The position numbers and the translations under genes were made by a program. The notes under the pieces are model-generated. The model searched no databases and was not told where the DNA came from. It saw nothing but the letters and a program-made list of their open reading frames with translations. A stretch of DNA of 16,064 nt from JBAZKV01 sp964443545 (GTDB lineage Bacteria > Margulisbacteria > WOR-1 > JAKLHX01 > JBAZKV01). The stretch spans positions 1 through 16,064 of the forward strand of contig CAYUCV010000022.1 in assembly GCA_964443545.1 (NCBI GenBank), given 5' to 3'. The first letter of the stretch is position 1. Each line of letters begins with the position of its first letter. Shown piece by piece: positions 1 through 6,517 of the stretch.

Positions 1-128
1 CTTTCGTCCCTCTGGGTGGGGAGCGAAACCCCGACATGGAAACGGCTGTCCTTTTCTGGCGGAGCACACGAAATCCCAGCAGTACAAAGGGTCGCCAGCA
101 AAACAACTATCCAAAAGGCCCTTTTCAC
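1..128 (-). CDS. Sugar ABC transporter substrate-binding protein, likely lipoprotein (5' end only)
   Basis: Partial: the first 42 codons, running off the left edge. The start is GTG at 128, with AAGGGA nine bases upstream. Residues 1-20 form a signal peptide (MKR, then a hydrophobic stretch). C21 follows GIS and could be a lipobox cysteine, although G at -3 is not ideal. The mature N-terminus contains HVGVSLPTQRDE (31-42). This matches the first beta strand and loop of periplasmic sugar-binding proteins of the ChvE/XylF type, which commonly read (V/I)G(V/L)S(L/M)PTQ..ERW; the two bases left at the edge (AG) fit the next Arg. It lies 16 bp after the LamB-like porin on the same strand, so the two are probably co-transcribed: porin across the outer membrane, binding protein in the periplasm feeding an ABC permease expected beyond the edge. 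The substrate cannot be read from this fragment. Confidence 0.72.
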   Translation of the reverse strand, partial: MKRAFWIVVLLATLCTAGISCAPPEKDSRFHVGVSLPTQRDE

Positions 129-144
129 TTTATCTTGTCCCTTA

Positions 145-1467
145 CTACCACCAGTGCTCGCACTGCAACCCGGCGTTAAGCCCGTGGGTCTTGTTGTTAA
201 AGGCCGGGCCTCCTATGCCCTGATTTACAAAGCCGTTGCCCCAGGCAGCGTAAGTTGCGAACATCCTAAAGCGCGGATGGGCGGCAAATTCCGGGCTTGG
301 CGCAAGCCTAAGAGAAGCCGTCATCTTGAAGAGGCTTGTGTCAAAGTTGTTTGACGGATCATACACATAGTCTATGCCCGGCTCAAGTTCCAGCGCCAGG
401 TTTTTTGACAGCCCTATCACCGGCCTTATGCCAAAGCTGGCCCAGTTCTTGTCGGCAGAGGTATCGTTGTCTCGCCTCCAGACCTGCAGCACTTCAACCA
501 CCTGGTAAGAGAGGACATCGTTTATCTTTTTGTTCATCATGTTGGTAAAGCGCACCGTCCAGCTTCCGTTCTCTGCTCCCGTTGGAGGAATTGTGGCAGC
601 GGCCGACAGCGAGGTGTTTATGCCTCTGCCGTACTGCAGGGACATCTGGTTGCCGTTCTTTTCGTCCCCTGCATTCAGCATGACACCAAGGTCGATCCCG
701 GTAAGAGTTGGATAAACGCTGGTCCCCGAGGTCCCGCCTGCCATGTTGCCTCCGTTTATCCACACCGATGCCTTATTCCTGCCCTTTCCGATATCTTTGA
801 GCATCAGATGAAGGTTGCTCTTAAGATACCTTCCGTTGTCCGTTTGCAGCGTCAGATCATTGGCGGAGTAACCGATGTAGGCGATATTTAATTTGCCGAT
901 GCCCGCTTCAACATCCTCAAAGCCGCCGCCGTAGCCGCTCATGTCCGACCACCAGAAATCACTTATTTCAAGCTGGGGAAGGCGGTAGAATCTCTGTCCC
1001 GCCCAAACCTTGGCATTGGGCATGCCTTCTATAAAATTGTCCATCGTGCCAAAGGCCTCTCTCAGACAGACCTTGTCAAACACTATCGTGCCGATGGAAC
1101 TGGGGGAAGGCGGCCCGCTTATGTAGTTGTCCTCGCTCTGGTTCTGCTGTGTCTTGTAGGCAAGGCGCACCTGCAGCTTGGTCCTTACATCCCTGGGAGA
1201 GGCATGGGCGCCGGTATTGGTGAACACCGTTTCAAGATAGGTCTCCTGCTCGTTGCCCAGCCTGTACTTGGAAAGAGCCCCCGGGGCCTGAAAAGCCTGC
1301 ATTTTGCCACCGTAAAGGTTGGAGCCGCTGCCGCTCCTCATATAGCCTTCAAAACCAAAGGTCCCGTTCGAGATGCTCTTTAATACAGTAGTATCCGCGC
1401 CGGCATACTGCGCCAGAAAAAACACTGCCGCGGCCAGAAAGATGCCGCCGATCCATTTTATTCTCAT
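145..1467 (-). CDS. lamB: LamB/maltoporin-family outer-membrane sugar porin
   Basis: 440 aa, close to E. coli LamB (about 446 with its signal). The ATG at 1467 was chosen because AAGGAGGGGGAG lies just upstream and the protein then begins with a good signal peptide (residues 1-24, AGA before D25). An ATG 14 codons earlier would place the ribosome site inside the gene. LamB-like blocks occur in order: GYMRSG (41-46), SKYRLGNE (66-73), KVWAGQRFYR (153-162), DFWWSDMSGYGGG (170-182), SFGIRP, RMFATYAAW near the end, and a final EHWW. These match the first strands, the WAGKRFYQ strand and the aromatic C-terminus of maltoporin. The expected product is an 18-stranded trimeric beta barrel passing sugars down an aromatic slide. 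The family is clear; maltodextrin specificity is not shown. The gene is upstream of and probably co-transcribed with a sugar-binding protein gene. Confidence 0.88.
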   Translation of the reverse strand: MRIKWIGGIFLAAAVFFLAQYAGADTTVLKSISNGTFGFEGYMRSGSGSNLYGGKMQAFQAPGALSKYRLGNEQETYLETVFTNTGAHASPRDVRTKLQVRLAYKTQQNQSEDNYISGPPSPSSIGTIVFDKVCLREAFGTMDNFIEGMPNAKVWAGQRFYRLPQLEISDFWWSDMSGYGGGFEDVEAGIGKLNIAYIGYSANDLTLQTDNGRYLKSNLHLMLKDIGKGRNKASVWINGGNMAGGTSGTSVYPTLTGIDLGVMLNAGDEKNGNQMSLQYGRGINTSLSAAATIPPTGAENGSWTVRFTNMMNKKINDVLSYQVVEVLQVWRRDNDTSADKNWASFGIRPVIGLSKNLALELEPGIDYVYDPSNNFDTSLFKMTASLRLAPSPEFAAHPRFRMFATYAAWGNGFVNQGIGGPAFNNKTHGLNAGLQCEHWW

Positions 1468-1536
1468 CAGAACTCCCCCTCCTTTTTGCCCCCGTTTTCC
1501 ATTAAGCACTATATATTGGACCTAATGATAGACAAG

Positions 1537-1563
1537 ATTATAGACAGAAGTGATATTTGTCAA
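1537..1563 (-). promoter_or_regulatory. Candidate sigma70 promoter of the porin operon
   Basis: On the minus strand a perfect TTGACA (1558-1563) and a perfect TATAAT (1537-1542) are separated by 15 bp, about two bases short of optimal. Transcription would start near 1530, giving a leader of about 60 nt before the porin ATG. The -35 box overlaps the stop codon of the hydrolase gene, so the porin can be transcribed independently of it. Confidence 0.5.
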
Positions 1564-2381
1564 GAAGTTTTGGGACTTGTAGCAACCGTCCCTAAGATAA
1601 ACCCTGTCACTTCCCTTACAAACTCTTTCGGCCTCTCAATATGCAGAGCATGCCCTGCCCCGTCCAGAGCCGCATATTTGCTTGCCGGAATGAGCTTTGC
1701 AAGCGCTTGTACCTCCTGAGGTGTTATAAGAGCGTCCTGTCCGCCTTCAAGCACCAAAGTATTTGGCTTTATTGAAGCTGCAGCGTTTTTCCCGTCAAAA
1801 GAAGCTATCGCATTTATCTGCCCGGCAAAACCTTTGGCCGTTTGCGGATAAGGATATTCCGAGGCCGCTTTAACAAAAGATTCTATAAAAGATGTATCGC
1901 TTATCGTTTTAGGTGAGAACAGCCACGGGATCCAGCCGCGGACCACGGCTTCGCTGCTGCTCCCTCTTTCGAGCTCATTTAGGAATCCCTTATATAGCTC
2001 ATTGTTCCTTTTTGAAGAAACAAATGAAGTGCTTTCAAGGACCAGCCTGTCAACTCTTTCCGGGTACTGTAATGCCAAAACCTGCGCGATGTATCCTCCC
2101 ATGGAATGTCCCAGGACATGGCATCGCTCTATCTTTAGTCCGTCAAGAAGTTTTATGCAGTCGCCGGCCATGTCCTCTATCGTGTAAGGTTCTTCCGGCG
2201 TGCTGCTCCTTCCGCAGCCGCGGTTGTCAAATATCACTGTTGTAAAATTTGAGGAAAGGTCTTTTATTACGCCTCCCCAGCTTGAGGAGTCGGAGGCAAG
2301 ACCGGCAATAAGCAAGAGAGGTTCGCCTTTTCCGCAAACCTCATAATACATTTTCATGTTCCCGAGCTTGATATCCGCCAT
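1560..2381 (-). CDS. Alpha/beta-fold hydrolase
   Basis: 273 aa from the ATG at 2381, chosen because GGAAGGA lies five bases upstream. A GTG at 2420 in the same frame would add 13 residues and is less likely. The single-domain fold has the full triad visible: nucleophile S93 in GHSMGG (91-96), acid D216 in EGGQDAL and H244 in GAGHAL. The oxyanion segment LLLIAGLASDSSSW (22-35) has the usual HG replaced by AG. FDNRGCGRSS (51-60) is the typical strand-4 motif. The overall pattern resembles the 3-oxoadipate enol-lactonase/esterase group, but substrates vary widely and nothing nearby points to an aromatic pathway, so only 'hydrolase' is safe. There is no signal peptide, so it is cytoplasmic. It is divergent from mscL with about 130 bp between start codons. 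A weak TACAAT at 2475-2480 could serve as its -10. Confidence 0.85.
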   Translation of the reverse strand: MADIKLGNMKMYYEVCGKGEPLLLIAGLASDSSSWGGVIKDLSSNFTTVIFDNRGCGRSSTPEEPYTIEDMAGDCIKLLDGLKIERCHVLGHSMGGYIAQVLALQYPERVDRLVLESTSFVSSKRNNELYKGFLNELERGSSSEAVVRGWIPWLFSPKTISDTSFIESFVKAASEYPYPQTAKGFAGQINAIASFDGKNAAASIKPNTLVLEGGQDALITPQEVQALAKLIPASKYAALDGAGHALHIERPKEFVREVTGFILGTVATSPKTS

Positions 2382-2447
2382 AACATCCTTCCCATAGCTT
2401 TTTGTTGACAATTCTATCACAGGGCCTTAAGAAGTGAGGGAATCGTA

Positions 2448-2476
2448 TTGAAGAATCGGAAAATAACCTGTAAGAT
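2448..2476 (+). promoter_or_regulatory. Candidate sigma70 promoter of mscL
   Basis: TTGAAG (2448-2453) and TAAGAT (2471-2476) are separated by exactly 17 bp; each box matches consensus at four of six positions. Transcription would start near 2483, giving a leader of about 32 nt that holds the AAAGGAGG site. It would overlap possible promoter elements for the divergent hydrolase gene. Confidence 0.4.
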
Positions 2477-2514
2477 TGTATCCTGGCAGTTCAACAGATC
2501 AAAGGAGGCACAGC

Positions 2515-2820
2515 ATGAAAGGATTTCTGGACTTTATCAGGGAGCAGGGAGTTGTGGGGCTGGCGGTGGGGTTCATTCTGGGAGGGGCGGTCTCCAAACT
2601 GGTAACAGCGATAATTACTGACATTGTCAATCCCATACTCGGGCTTGCCCTGGGAATGACCGCCGGGCTAAAAGAGGCATCCCTTGACATCGGCTCCGCA
2701 AAGATCCTTTACGGGGACCTTATAAGCGTGTTCATAGATTTTACCGTGATCGCGTTCGTTGTCTACTTTGGGGTCAAACTCCTCAAACTGGACAAACTCG
2801 ACAAAAAGAAAAACGCCTGA
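2515..2820 (+). CDS. mscL: Large-conductance mechanosensitive channel MscL (short form)
   Basis: 101 aa; the ATG at 2515 follows AAAGGAGG at 2501-2508. MscL opens a wide, non-selective pore when membrane tension rises, releasing solutes on hypo-osmotic shock. Visible features: an N-terminal amphipathic stretch (MKGFLDFIREQGVV), the glycine- and alanine-rich pore helix TM1 (about 13-45, with GLAVGFILGGAVSK and IITDIVNPILG), a short periplasmic loop, then TM2 (about 68-90). The protein is shorter than the usual 120-150 aa: the loop is reduced, and after TM2 there is only LDKLDKKKNA, so the cytoplasmic helix bundle is essentially missing. The stop is in a normal context and the frame is intact, so this looks like a compact family member, not a broken gene. 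It stands alone as a single-gene unit. Confidence 0.9.
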   Translation: MKGFLDFIREQGVVGLAVGFILGGAVSKLVTAIITDIVNPILGLALGMTAGLKEASLDIGSAKILYGDLISVFIDFTVIAFVVYFGVKLLKLDKLDKKKNA

Positions 2821-2844
2821 ACTGATATTCCCGGCGAAAATTTC

Positions 2845-2872
2845 TTGTAATAATCCACTCCTTTGTTATAAT
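2845..2872 (+). promoter_or_regulatory. Sigma70-type promoter of the ABC exporter operon
   Basis: TTGTAA (2845-2850) and a perfect TATAAT (2867-2872) are separated by 16 bp. The predicted start is about 2879, directly in front of the inverted repeat at 2881-2901. It would give a leader of about 45 nt carrying the AAGGAGGGG site of the adaptor gene. Confidence 0.6.
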
Positions 2873-2880
2873 ATTGGCAA

Positions 2881-2901
2881 AGTGAAAGTTTTTGTTTCAC
2901 T
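2881..2901. promoter_or_regulatory. Perfect inverted repeat, candidate repressor operator
   Basis: AGTGAAA, a 7-base centre GTTTTTG, then TTTCACT: a 21-bp element with perfect 7-base arms. It begins one or two bases after the predicted transcription start, the classic place for a repressor site, and lies upstream of the ribosome site. The AT-rich stem has no T tract after it, so it is a poor terminator. The related E. coli ybh genes are controlled by a TetR-family repressor encoded beside them; no regulator gene is present in this window, so the cognate protein is unknown. Confidence 0.5.
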
Positions 2902-2923
2902 CTAAATCAAGGAGGGGATTTGC

Positions 2924-3709
2924 ATGAACAAGAAATTATTGATAGGCGGGGTCCTGCTTGCGGTCATCATCGCGGCCGGCTATTTTGTGTTCTTTGCCCA
3001 GAGGTACATGAAAAGCGGCATCTACGGCAGCGGCACTATAGAGGTGACCGAGGTCGTGGTAAGCAGCAAGGTGACCGGCCGCATAATACATTTGAATATT
3101 GACGAGGGCTCCGATGTTGCCTCAAACGATGTCCTGGCCGAGGTAGAAAAGCAGGATTATCAGGCCTCACTTGACAGCGCCAAGGCCAAATATGCCCTGG
3201 CAAAAAAAGAATACCAGCGCAACAAAAGCGCGTTTGCCGACAACTCTATAAGCGCCGACCAGCTTGACACCGCAAAGCACAATTTTGAGGCCGCCTCCGC
3301 CGCGCTTACCCTGGCGCAGAACCAGCTCTCCTACACCACCATAACCGCCCCGATAAAGGGCTCGATACTGTCCAAGGCTGTAGAAATGGGCGAACTTGTG
3401 GTACCGGGCTCTCCCATTGCCACAATGGCAAATCTTGACGAGGTTAAGCTGTATCTATATGTAGGCGAAAAGGTCGTGGGCAAACTTAAACTGGGAATGC
3501 CGGTAGAAGTAACGGTCGATTCGCTGCCAAGAAAGAAGTTCATGGGGAAAGTCTCCTATATTTCCAAGAAGGAAGAATTTACTCCCAAGCCCATCCAGAC
3601 CCAGGAAGAGCGCACCACATATGTGTACAAGATAAAAGCACTGATACCCAATGGCGACCATGACCTAAAGCCCGGCATGCCTGCCGACGGCAAGTTCATA
3701 TGCAACTAG
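2924..3709 (+). CDS. ybhG: Periplasmic adaptor (HlyD/YbhG-type membrane fusion protein)
   Basis: 261 aa; the ATG at 2924 follows AAGGAGGGG. An N-terminal membrane anchor (about 5-25) leads to a periplasmic domain. Half of a lipoyl-like domain (about 38-75, GTIEVTEVVVSSKVTGRI) is followed by a short helical hairpin (about 76-137, rich in Ala, Lys and Gln), the returning lipoyl half (138-170, TITAPIKGSILS) and a beta-barrel domain. Near the end EFTPKPIQTQEERTTYVYKI (218-237) is the sequence typical of adaptors paired with YbhF-type ABC exporters. It should bridge the inner-membrane ABC complex and the TolC-like protein encoded at the operon's end. It is shorter than E. coli YbhG (about 330 aa), mainly in the hairpin. 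Its last 10 bases overlap the next gene. Confidence 0.88.
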   Translation: MNKKLLIGGVLLAVIIAAGYFVFFAQRYMKSGIYGSGTIEVTEVVVSSKVTGRIIHLNIDEGSDVASNDVLAEVEKQDYQASLDSAKAKYALAKKEYQRNKSAFADNSISADQLDTAKHNFEAASAALTLAQNQLSYTTITAPIKGSILSKAVEMGELVVPGSPIATMANLDEVKLYLYVGEKVVGKLKLGMPVEVTVDSLPRKKFMGKVSYISKKEEFTPKPIQTQEERTTYVYKIKALIPNGDHDLKPGMPADGKFICN

Positions 3710-4422
3710 CGATCGAGACAAAAAAACTTACCAAGAAGTTCGGAAGCAACATCGCCGTTAACGAACTGGACCTTGAGATACGCAAAGGAGAGATCTTTGG
3801 CCTGGTGGGCCCCGACGGCGCGGGCAAAAGCACCACGATGAGGCTTATCTCCACCGCCATGACCCCAACCTCCGGAAAAGCCGTGGTCCTGGGGTTTGAC
3901 ACAGCGGACAAGGAAGAGGAAATAAGGGAAAGGGTCGGCTACATGCCCCAGAGGTTCGCTCTTTACGGGGAGCTGACCGTTGACGAAAATATCAACTTTT
4001 TTGCCGAGATCTACGGCGTACCAAAGGCCGAGATGGAAGCAAAAAAGAAAGAGCTGCTTGAATTTACCGGCATGTCAAAATTTGCCGAGCGCAGGGGCCG
4101 CAACCTTTCCGGCGGAATGCAGAAAAAACTGGCGCTTGCCTGCAACCTGATACACAAGCCGGAAATTATCATGCTTGATGAGCCTACCCTGGGGGTGGAC
4201 CCCATCTCAAGAAGAGAATTCTGGAGGATACTCTACGGACTCACCGATGTGACGATAGTGGTAACGACCCCCTATATGGACGAGGCCGAAAGATGCAGCC
4301 GTATCGCGCTTATCAGGGGAGGAAAGCTCTTAAAATGCGACACCCCGGATGAGATTAAGAATCACTACGGCACCAAGAGCCTGGAAGAAGCCTTTATCAA
4401 GGCAGTTGAGGAGACCGCATGA
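3700..4422 (+). CDS. ybhF: ABC exporter ATPase 1 (YbhF N-terminal half equivalent), H-loop His absent
   Basis: 240 aa, one nucleotide-binding domain. Walker A is GPDGAGKST (37-45), the Q-loop is Q84 in YMPQRFALYG, the signature is a canonical LSGGM (136-140), Walker B is IIMLDE (156-161), and the D-loop is GVDP. The H-loop position, usually TTHYMDEAE, reads TTPYMDEAERC, so the His is Pro191. From memory, the first half of E. coli YbhF also lacks this His. The GPDGAGK Walker A with Asp also matches that half. The start overlaps the adaptor's 3' end by 10 bases with no clear ribosome site, implying coupled translation; the stop overlaps the next ATG. It should pair with ATPase 2 to power the two ABC-2 permeases. 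It lacks the C-terminal extension seen in its partner. Confidence 0.88.
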   Translation: MQLAIETKKLTKKFGSNIAVNELDLEIRKGEIFGLVGPDGAGKSTTMRLISTAMTPTSGKAVVLGFDTADKEEEIRERVGYMPQRFALYGELTVDENINFFAEIYGVPKAEMEAKKKELLEFTGMSKFAERRGRNLSGGMQKKLALACNLIHKPEIIMLDEPTLGVDPISRREFWRILYGLTDVTIVVTTPYMDEAERCSRIALIRGGKLLKCDTPDEIKNHYGTKSLEEAFIKAVEETA

Positions 4423-5369
4423 CGGATACCGCGATAGAGATAAACAATCTGGTCAAGAAGTTCGGCGCTTTTACCGCGGTCAACGATATCAGTTTCAATG
4501 TCAAGAAAGGCGAGGTCTTTGGATTCTTAGGCCCCAACGGCGCGGGAAAGACAACGACCATCAGGATGCTCTGCGGGATATTGGACCCGACCTCCGGGGT
4601 CGGAAAGGTCGGCGGCTTTCTTATGGGAAAAGAATCCGCAAAGATAAAGCAGAACATAGGCTACATGTGCCAAAAGTTCTCGCTCTACGATGACCTTACC
4701 ATAGAAGAGAACATCGATTTTTATGCGGGTATGTACCAGACCGACAAGACCACCAGAAAACAGCAGATGGAAAAGATAATCAAGCAGGCCGAACTTACCG
4801 AGAGCAAGGACACTCTTGCCGGGCACCTTTCCCTTTCGGTAAAGCAGCACCTGGCGCTGGGCTGCTCCATAATCCACGAACCAAAGATAGTTTTTCTTGA
4901 CGAGCCCACCGGCGGGGTTGACCCCATTTCCAGGAAAAAGTTCTGGATAGTGATCAACGAATTGGCTGCAAAGGGTATCACCATACTTGTGACGACTCAT
5001 TACATGGACGAGGCCGAGCGCTGCGACAGGATAGCCCTTATCAGCGCAGGACAGATGATAGCCTGCGACTCCCCCGCCAACCTCAAGTCCCGCCTCATGA
5101 GCAGCACGCTCTACGAGATAGATGTTTCCCCCGTGATGAAAGGCCTTGAGGCACTGAGAGCTCAGCCTTTTAGCAGGGATGTATCGCTTTACGGGGTTTT
5201 TCTGCATGTGCTGGTGGACGACGAAAAGTACGAGAGCGACATTAAGGCCACCCTGGCAAAAGAAGGGCTCGAAGTTAAAAGGATGGAAAAGATACGGCCT
5301 TCCCTTGAGGATGTGTTCGTGTTCCTCGTAGAAAAACAGCGCCAGGAACTGGAAAAGGCAAAAAAATGA
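4419..5369 (+). CDS. ybhF: ABC exporter ATPase 2 (YbhF C-terminal half equivalent), degenerate signature motif
   Basis: 316 aa. Walker A GPNGAGKT (38-45), Q85 in YMCQKFSLYD, Walker B IVFLDE (157-162), D-loop GVDP and a canonical H-loop H194 in TTHYMDEAERC. The signature, normally LSGGQ, reads LSLSVKQ (137-143), losing both glycines. From memory, the second half of E. coli YbhF is altered at the same place. Residues from about 228 form a C-terminal extension like that of many ABC-2 exporter ATPases (DUF4162-like), ending in a charged helix. GAGGAG lies six bases before the ATG, and the ATGA overlap with the previous stop indicates coupling. With ATPase 1 this gives a heterodimer whose defects are complementary, predicting one hydrolytic and one structural ATP site. 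Confidence 0.88.
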   Translation: MTDTAIEINNLVKKFGAFTAVNDISFNVKKGEVFGFLGPNGAGKTTTIRMLCGILDPTSGVGKVGGFLMGKESAKIKQNIGYMCQKFSLYDDLTIEENIDFYAGMYQTDKTTRKQQMEKIIKQAELTESKDTLAGHLSLSVKQHLALGCSIIHEPKIVFLDEPTGGVDPISRKKFWIVINELAAKGITILVTTHYMDEAERCDRIALISAGQMIACDSPANLKSRLMSSTLYEIDVSPVMKGLEALRAQPFSRDVSLYGVFLHVLVDDEKYESDIKATLAKEGLEVKRMEKIRPSLEDVFVFLVEKQRQELEKAKK

Positions 5370-6517
5370 GTTCCAAAATGATCAACCCTAAAAGGCTGCT
5401 GGCTGTAGTAAAAAAGGAATTCATCACTCTTTTCCGCGACCCTATCTCTCTTACCGTGATGCTGATAATGCCGGTCTTTATGCTCATACTCTACGGGTTT
5501 GCGGCAACGCTTGATGTTGAGCACATCCCCGTTTCGGTGCTTGACAGGGACAAAACGGTTGAGAGCCGCAACTTTATAAACCGGTTCACTCAGAACAAAT
5601 ATTTTGACCTGCACTCGTTCTTGTATTCGGACAGGGAGATCTCGGATGTTCTGGACAGGGGCAAGACCAAGGTTGTGCTCAGCATCCCTCATAAGTTCGG
5701 CCAGGCAATACGGGGAAGAAAGACAGCCACGGTCCAGGCCCTGATAGACGGCTCCGATTCTTCGTGGGCGCAGTCGGCAATGGGCTACATACAGTCTATC
5801 GCCGCGGGATTTAACCAGGACCTCATAAATATAAAGGTCGCCCAGCGGGGCATAAGTAAGCCCATACAGTCCCCTATCAATGTCATTCCCCGCATCTGGT
5901 ATAACGAAGACCTGCGCTCTATGGATTTTCTCATCCCGGGCCTTATAGCGGTCATCCTTATGCAAGTCTCGGCGGTGCTGACCTCTCTTACCATAATAAC
6001 CGAAAAAGAACAGGGCACCATAGAGAGCATAATAGTAAGCCCGGTAAAAAAGTACGAGCTGATGCTGGGCAAGCTCCTTCCCTATGTCATCGCGATCTTC
6101 ATAGACATGTTCCTTATCACGGCCTGCGGCTATTTTATGTTCAATGTTCCGGTCAAAGGCAGTTATCTGCTGCTGCTGCTGTGCTCGTTCATCTTTTTGA
6201 CCGGCACCATGGCTCTGGGGCTCTTTATCTCCACCACTTCCACCACCAGCCAGGCGGCCATCCAGATGGCCTCCATCACAACCCTACTGCCGGCCATCCT
6301 TCTGTCGGGGTTCAGGTTCCCGATAGAGAACATGCCTTATGCGCTGCAGTGGGTCTCGCTTTTTGTTCCCGCGCGGTATTTTATCGATATACTGCGGGCC
6401 ATTTATCTTAAGGGCGTCGGGCTCTTCTGCTTCTGGCAGGACTTTGTTCTCATGACCGCTCTCAGTTTGTTCTTTATTGTTCTGAGCATAGTTAAGTTCA
6501 AGAAGAGGTTGGACTGA
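5366..6517 (+). CDS. ybhS: ABC-2 type exporter permease (YbhS-like)
   Basis: 383 aa. One N-terminal membrane helix (about 27-47, preceded by KKEFITLFRDP, the usual amphipathic entry helix) is followed by a large periplasmic domain (about 50-185) and a block of five helices (about 187-211, 237-260, 265-288, 300-316, 356-376). ITEKEQGTIESIIVSPVKKYE (210-230, quoted as positions; key residues E213, E215, G217, T218, E220, P226) is the coupling segment contacting the ATPase. FPIENMP (318-324) is the conserved extracellular loop of this family. It starts in an ATGA overlap with ATPase 2 and its TGA shares a base with the next ATG. It should form a heterodimeric channel with the following permease. 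Substrates of the family include drugs, dyes and lipophilic cations; none is proven here. Confidence 0.9.
   Translation: MSSKMINPKRLLAVVKKEFITLFRDPISLTVMLIMPVFMLILYGFAATLDVEHIPVSVLDRDKTVESRNFINRFTQNKYFDLHSFLYSDREISDVLDRGKTKVVLSIPHKFGQAIRGRKTATVQALIDGSDSSWAQSAMGYIQSIAAGFNQDLINIKVAQRGISKPIQSPINVIPRIWYNEDLRSMDFLIPGLIAVILMQVSAVLTSLTIITEKEQGTIESIIVSPVKKYELMLGKLLPYVIAIFIDMFLITACGYFMFNVPVKGSYLLLLLCSFIFLTGTMALGLFISTTSTTSQAAIQMASITTLLPAILLSGFRFPIENMPYALQWVSLFVPARYFIDILRAIYLKGVGLFCFWQDFVLMTALSLFFIVLSIVKFKKRLD

Noticed and set aside
1..60. GC-rich paired segment that first suggested a riboswitch
   Set aside because: On the minus strand it translates into the mature N-terminus of a sugar-binding protein, which explains it fully.
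16..354. Plus-strand frame of 112 codons at the left edge
   Set aside because: It overlaps the porin 3' end and the binding-protein start on the other strand, both of which show family motifs and a signal peptide.
1468..1509. Longer start for the porin, 14 codons upstream
   Set aside because: It would put the strong AAGGAGGGGGAG inside the coding region and charged residues ahead of the signal peptide.
4270..4272. H-loop Pro in ATPase 1 as a simple sequencing error or a dead pseudogene
   Set aside because: The frame and all other motifs are intact, and the first half of the E. coli YbhF homologue, from memory, also lacks this His; an error remains possible since one base separates CCC from CAC.
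4527..5965. Long antisense frames (226 and 258 codons) opposite ATPase 2 and the first permease
   Set aside because: They overlap each other and strongly supported genes, lack recognisable domains and have no ribosome site; they are shadows of the coding strand.
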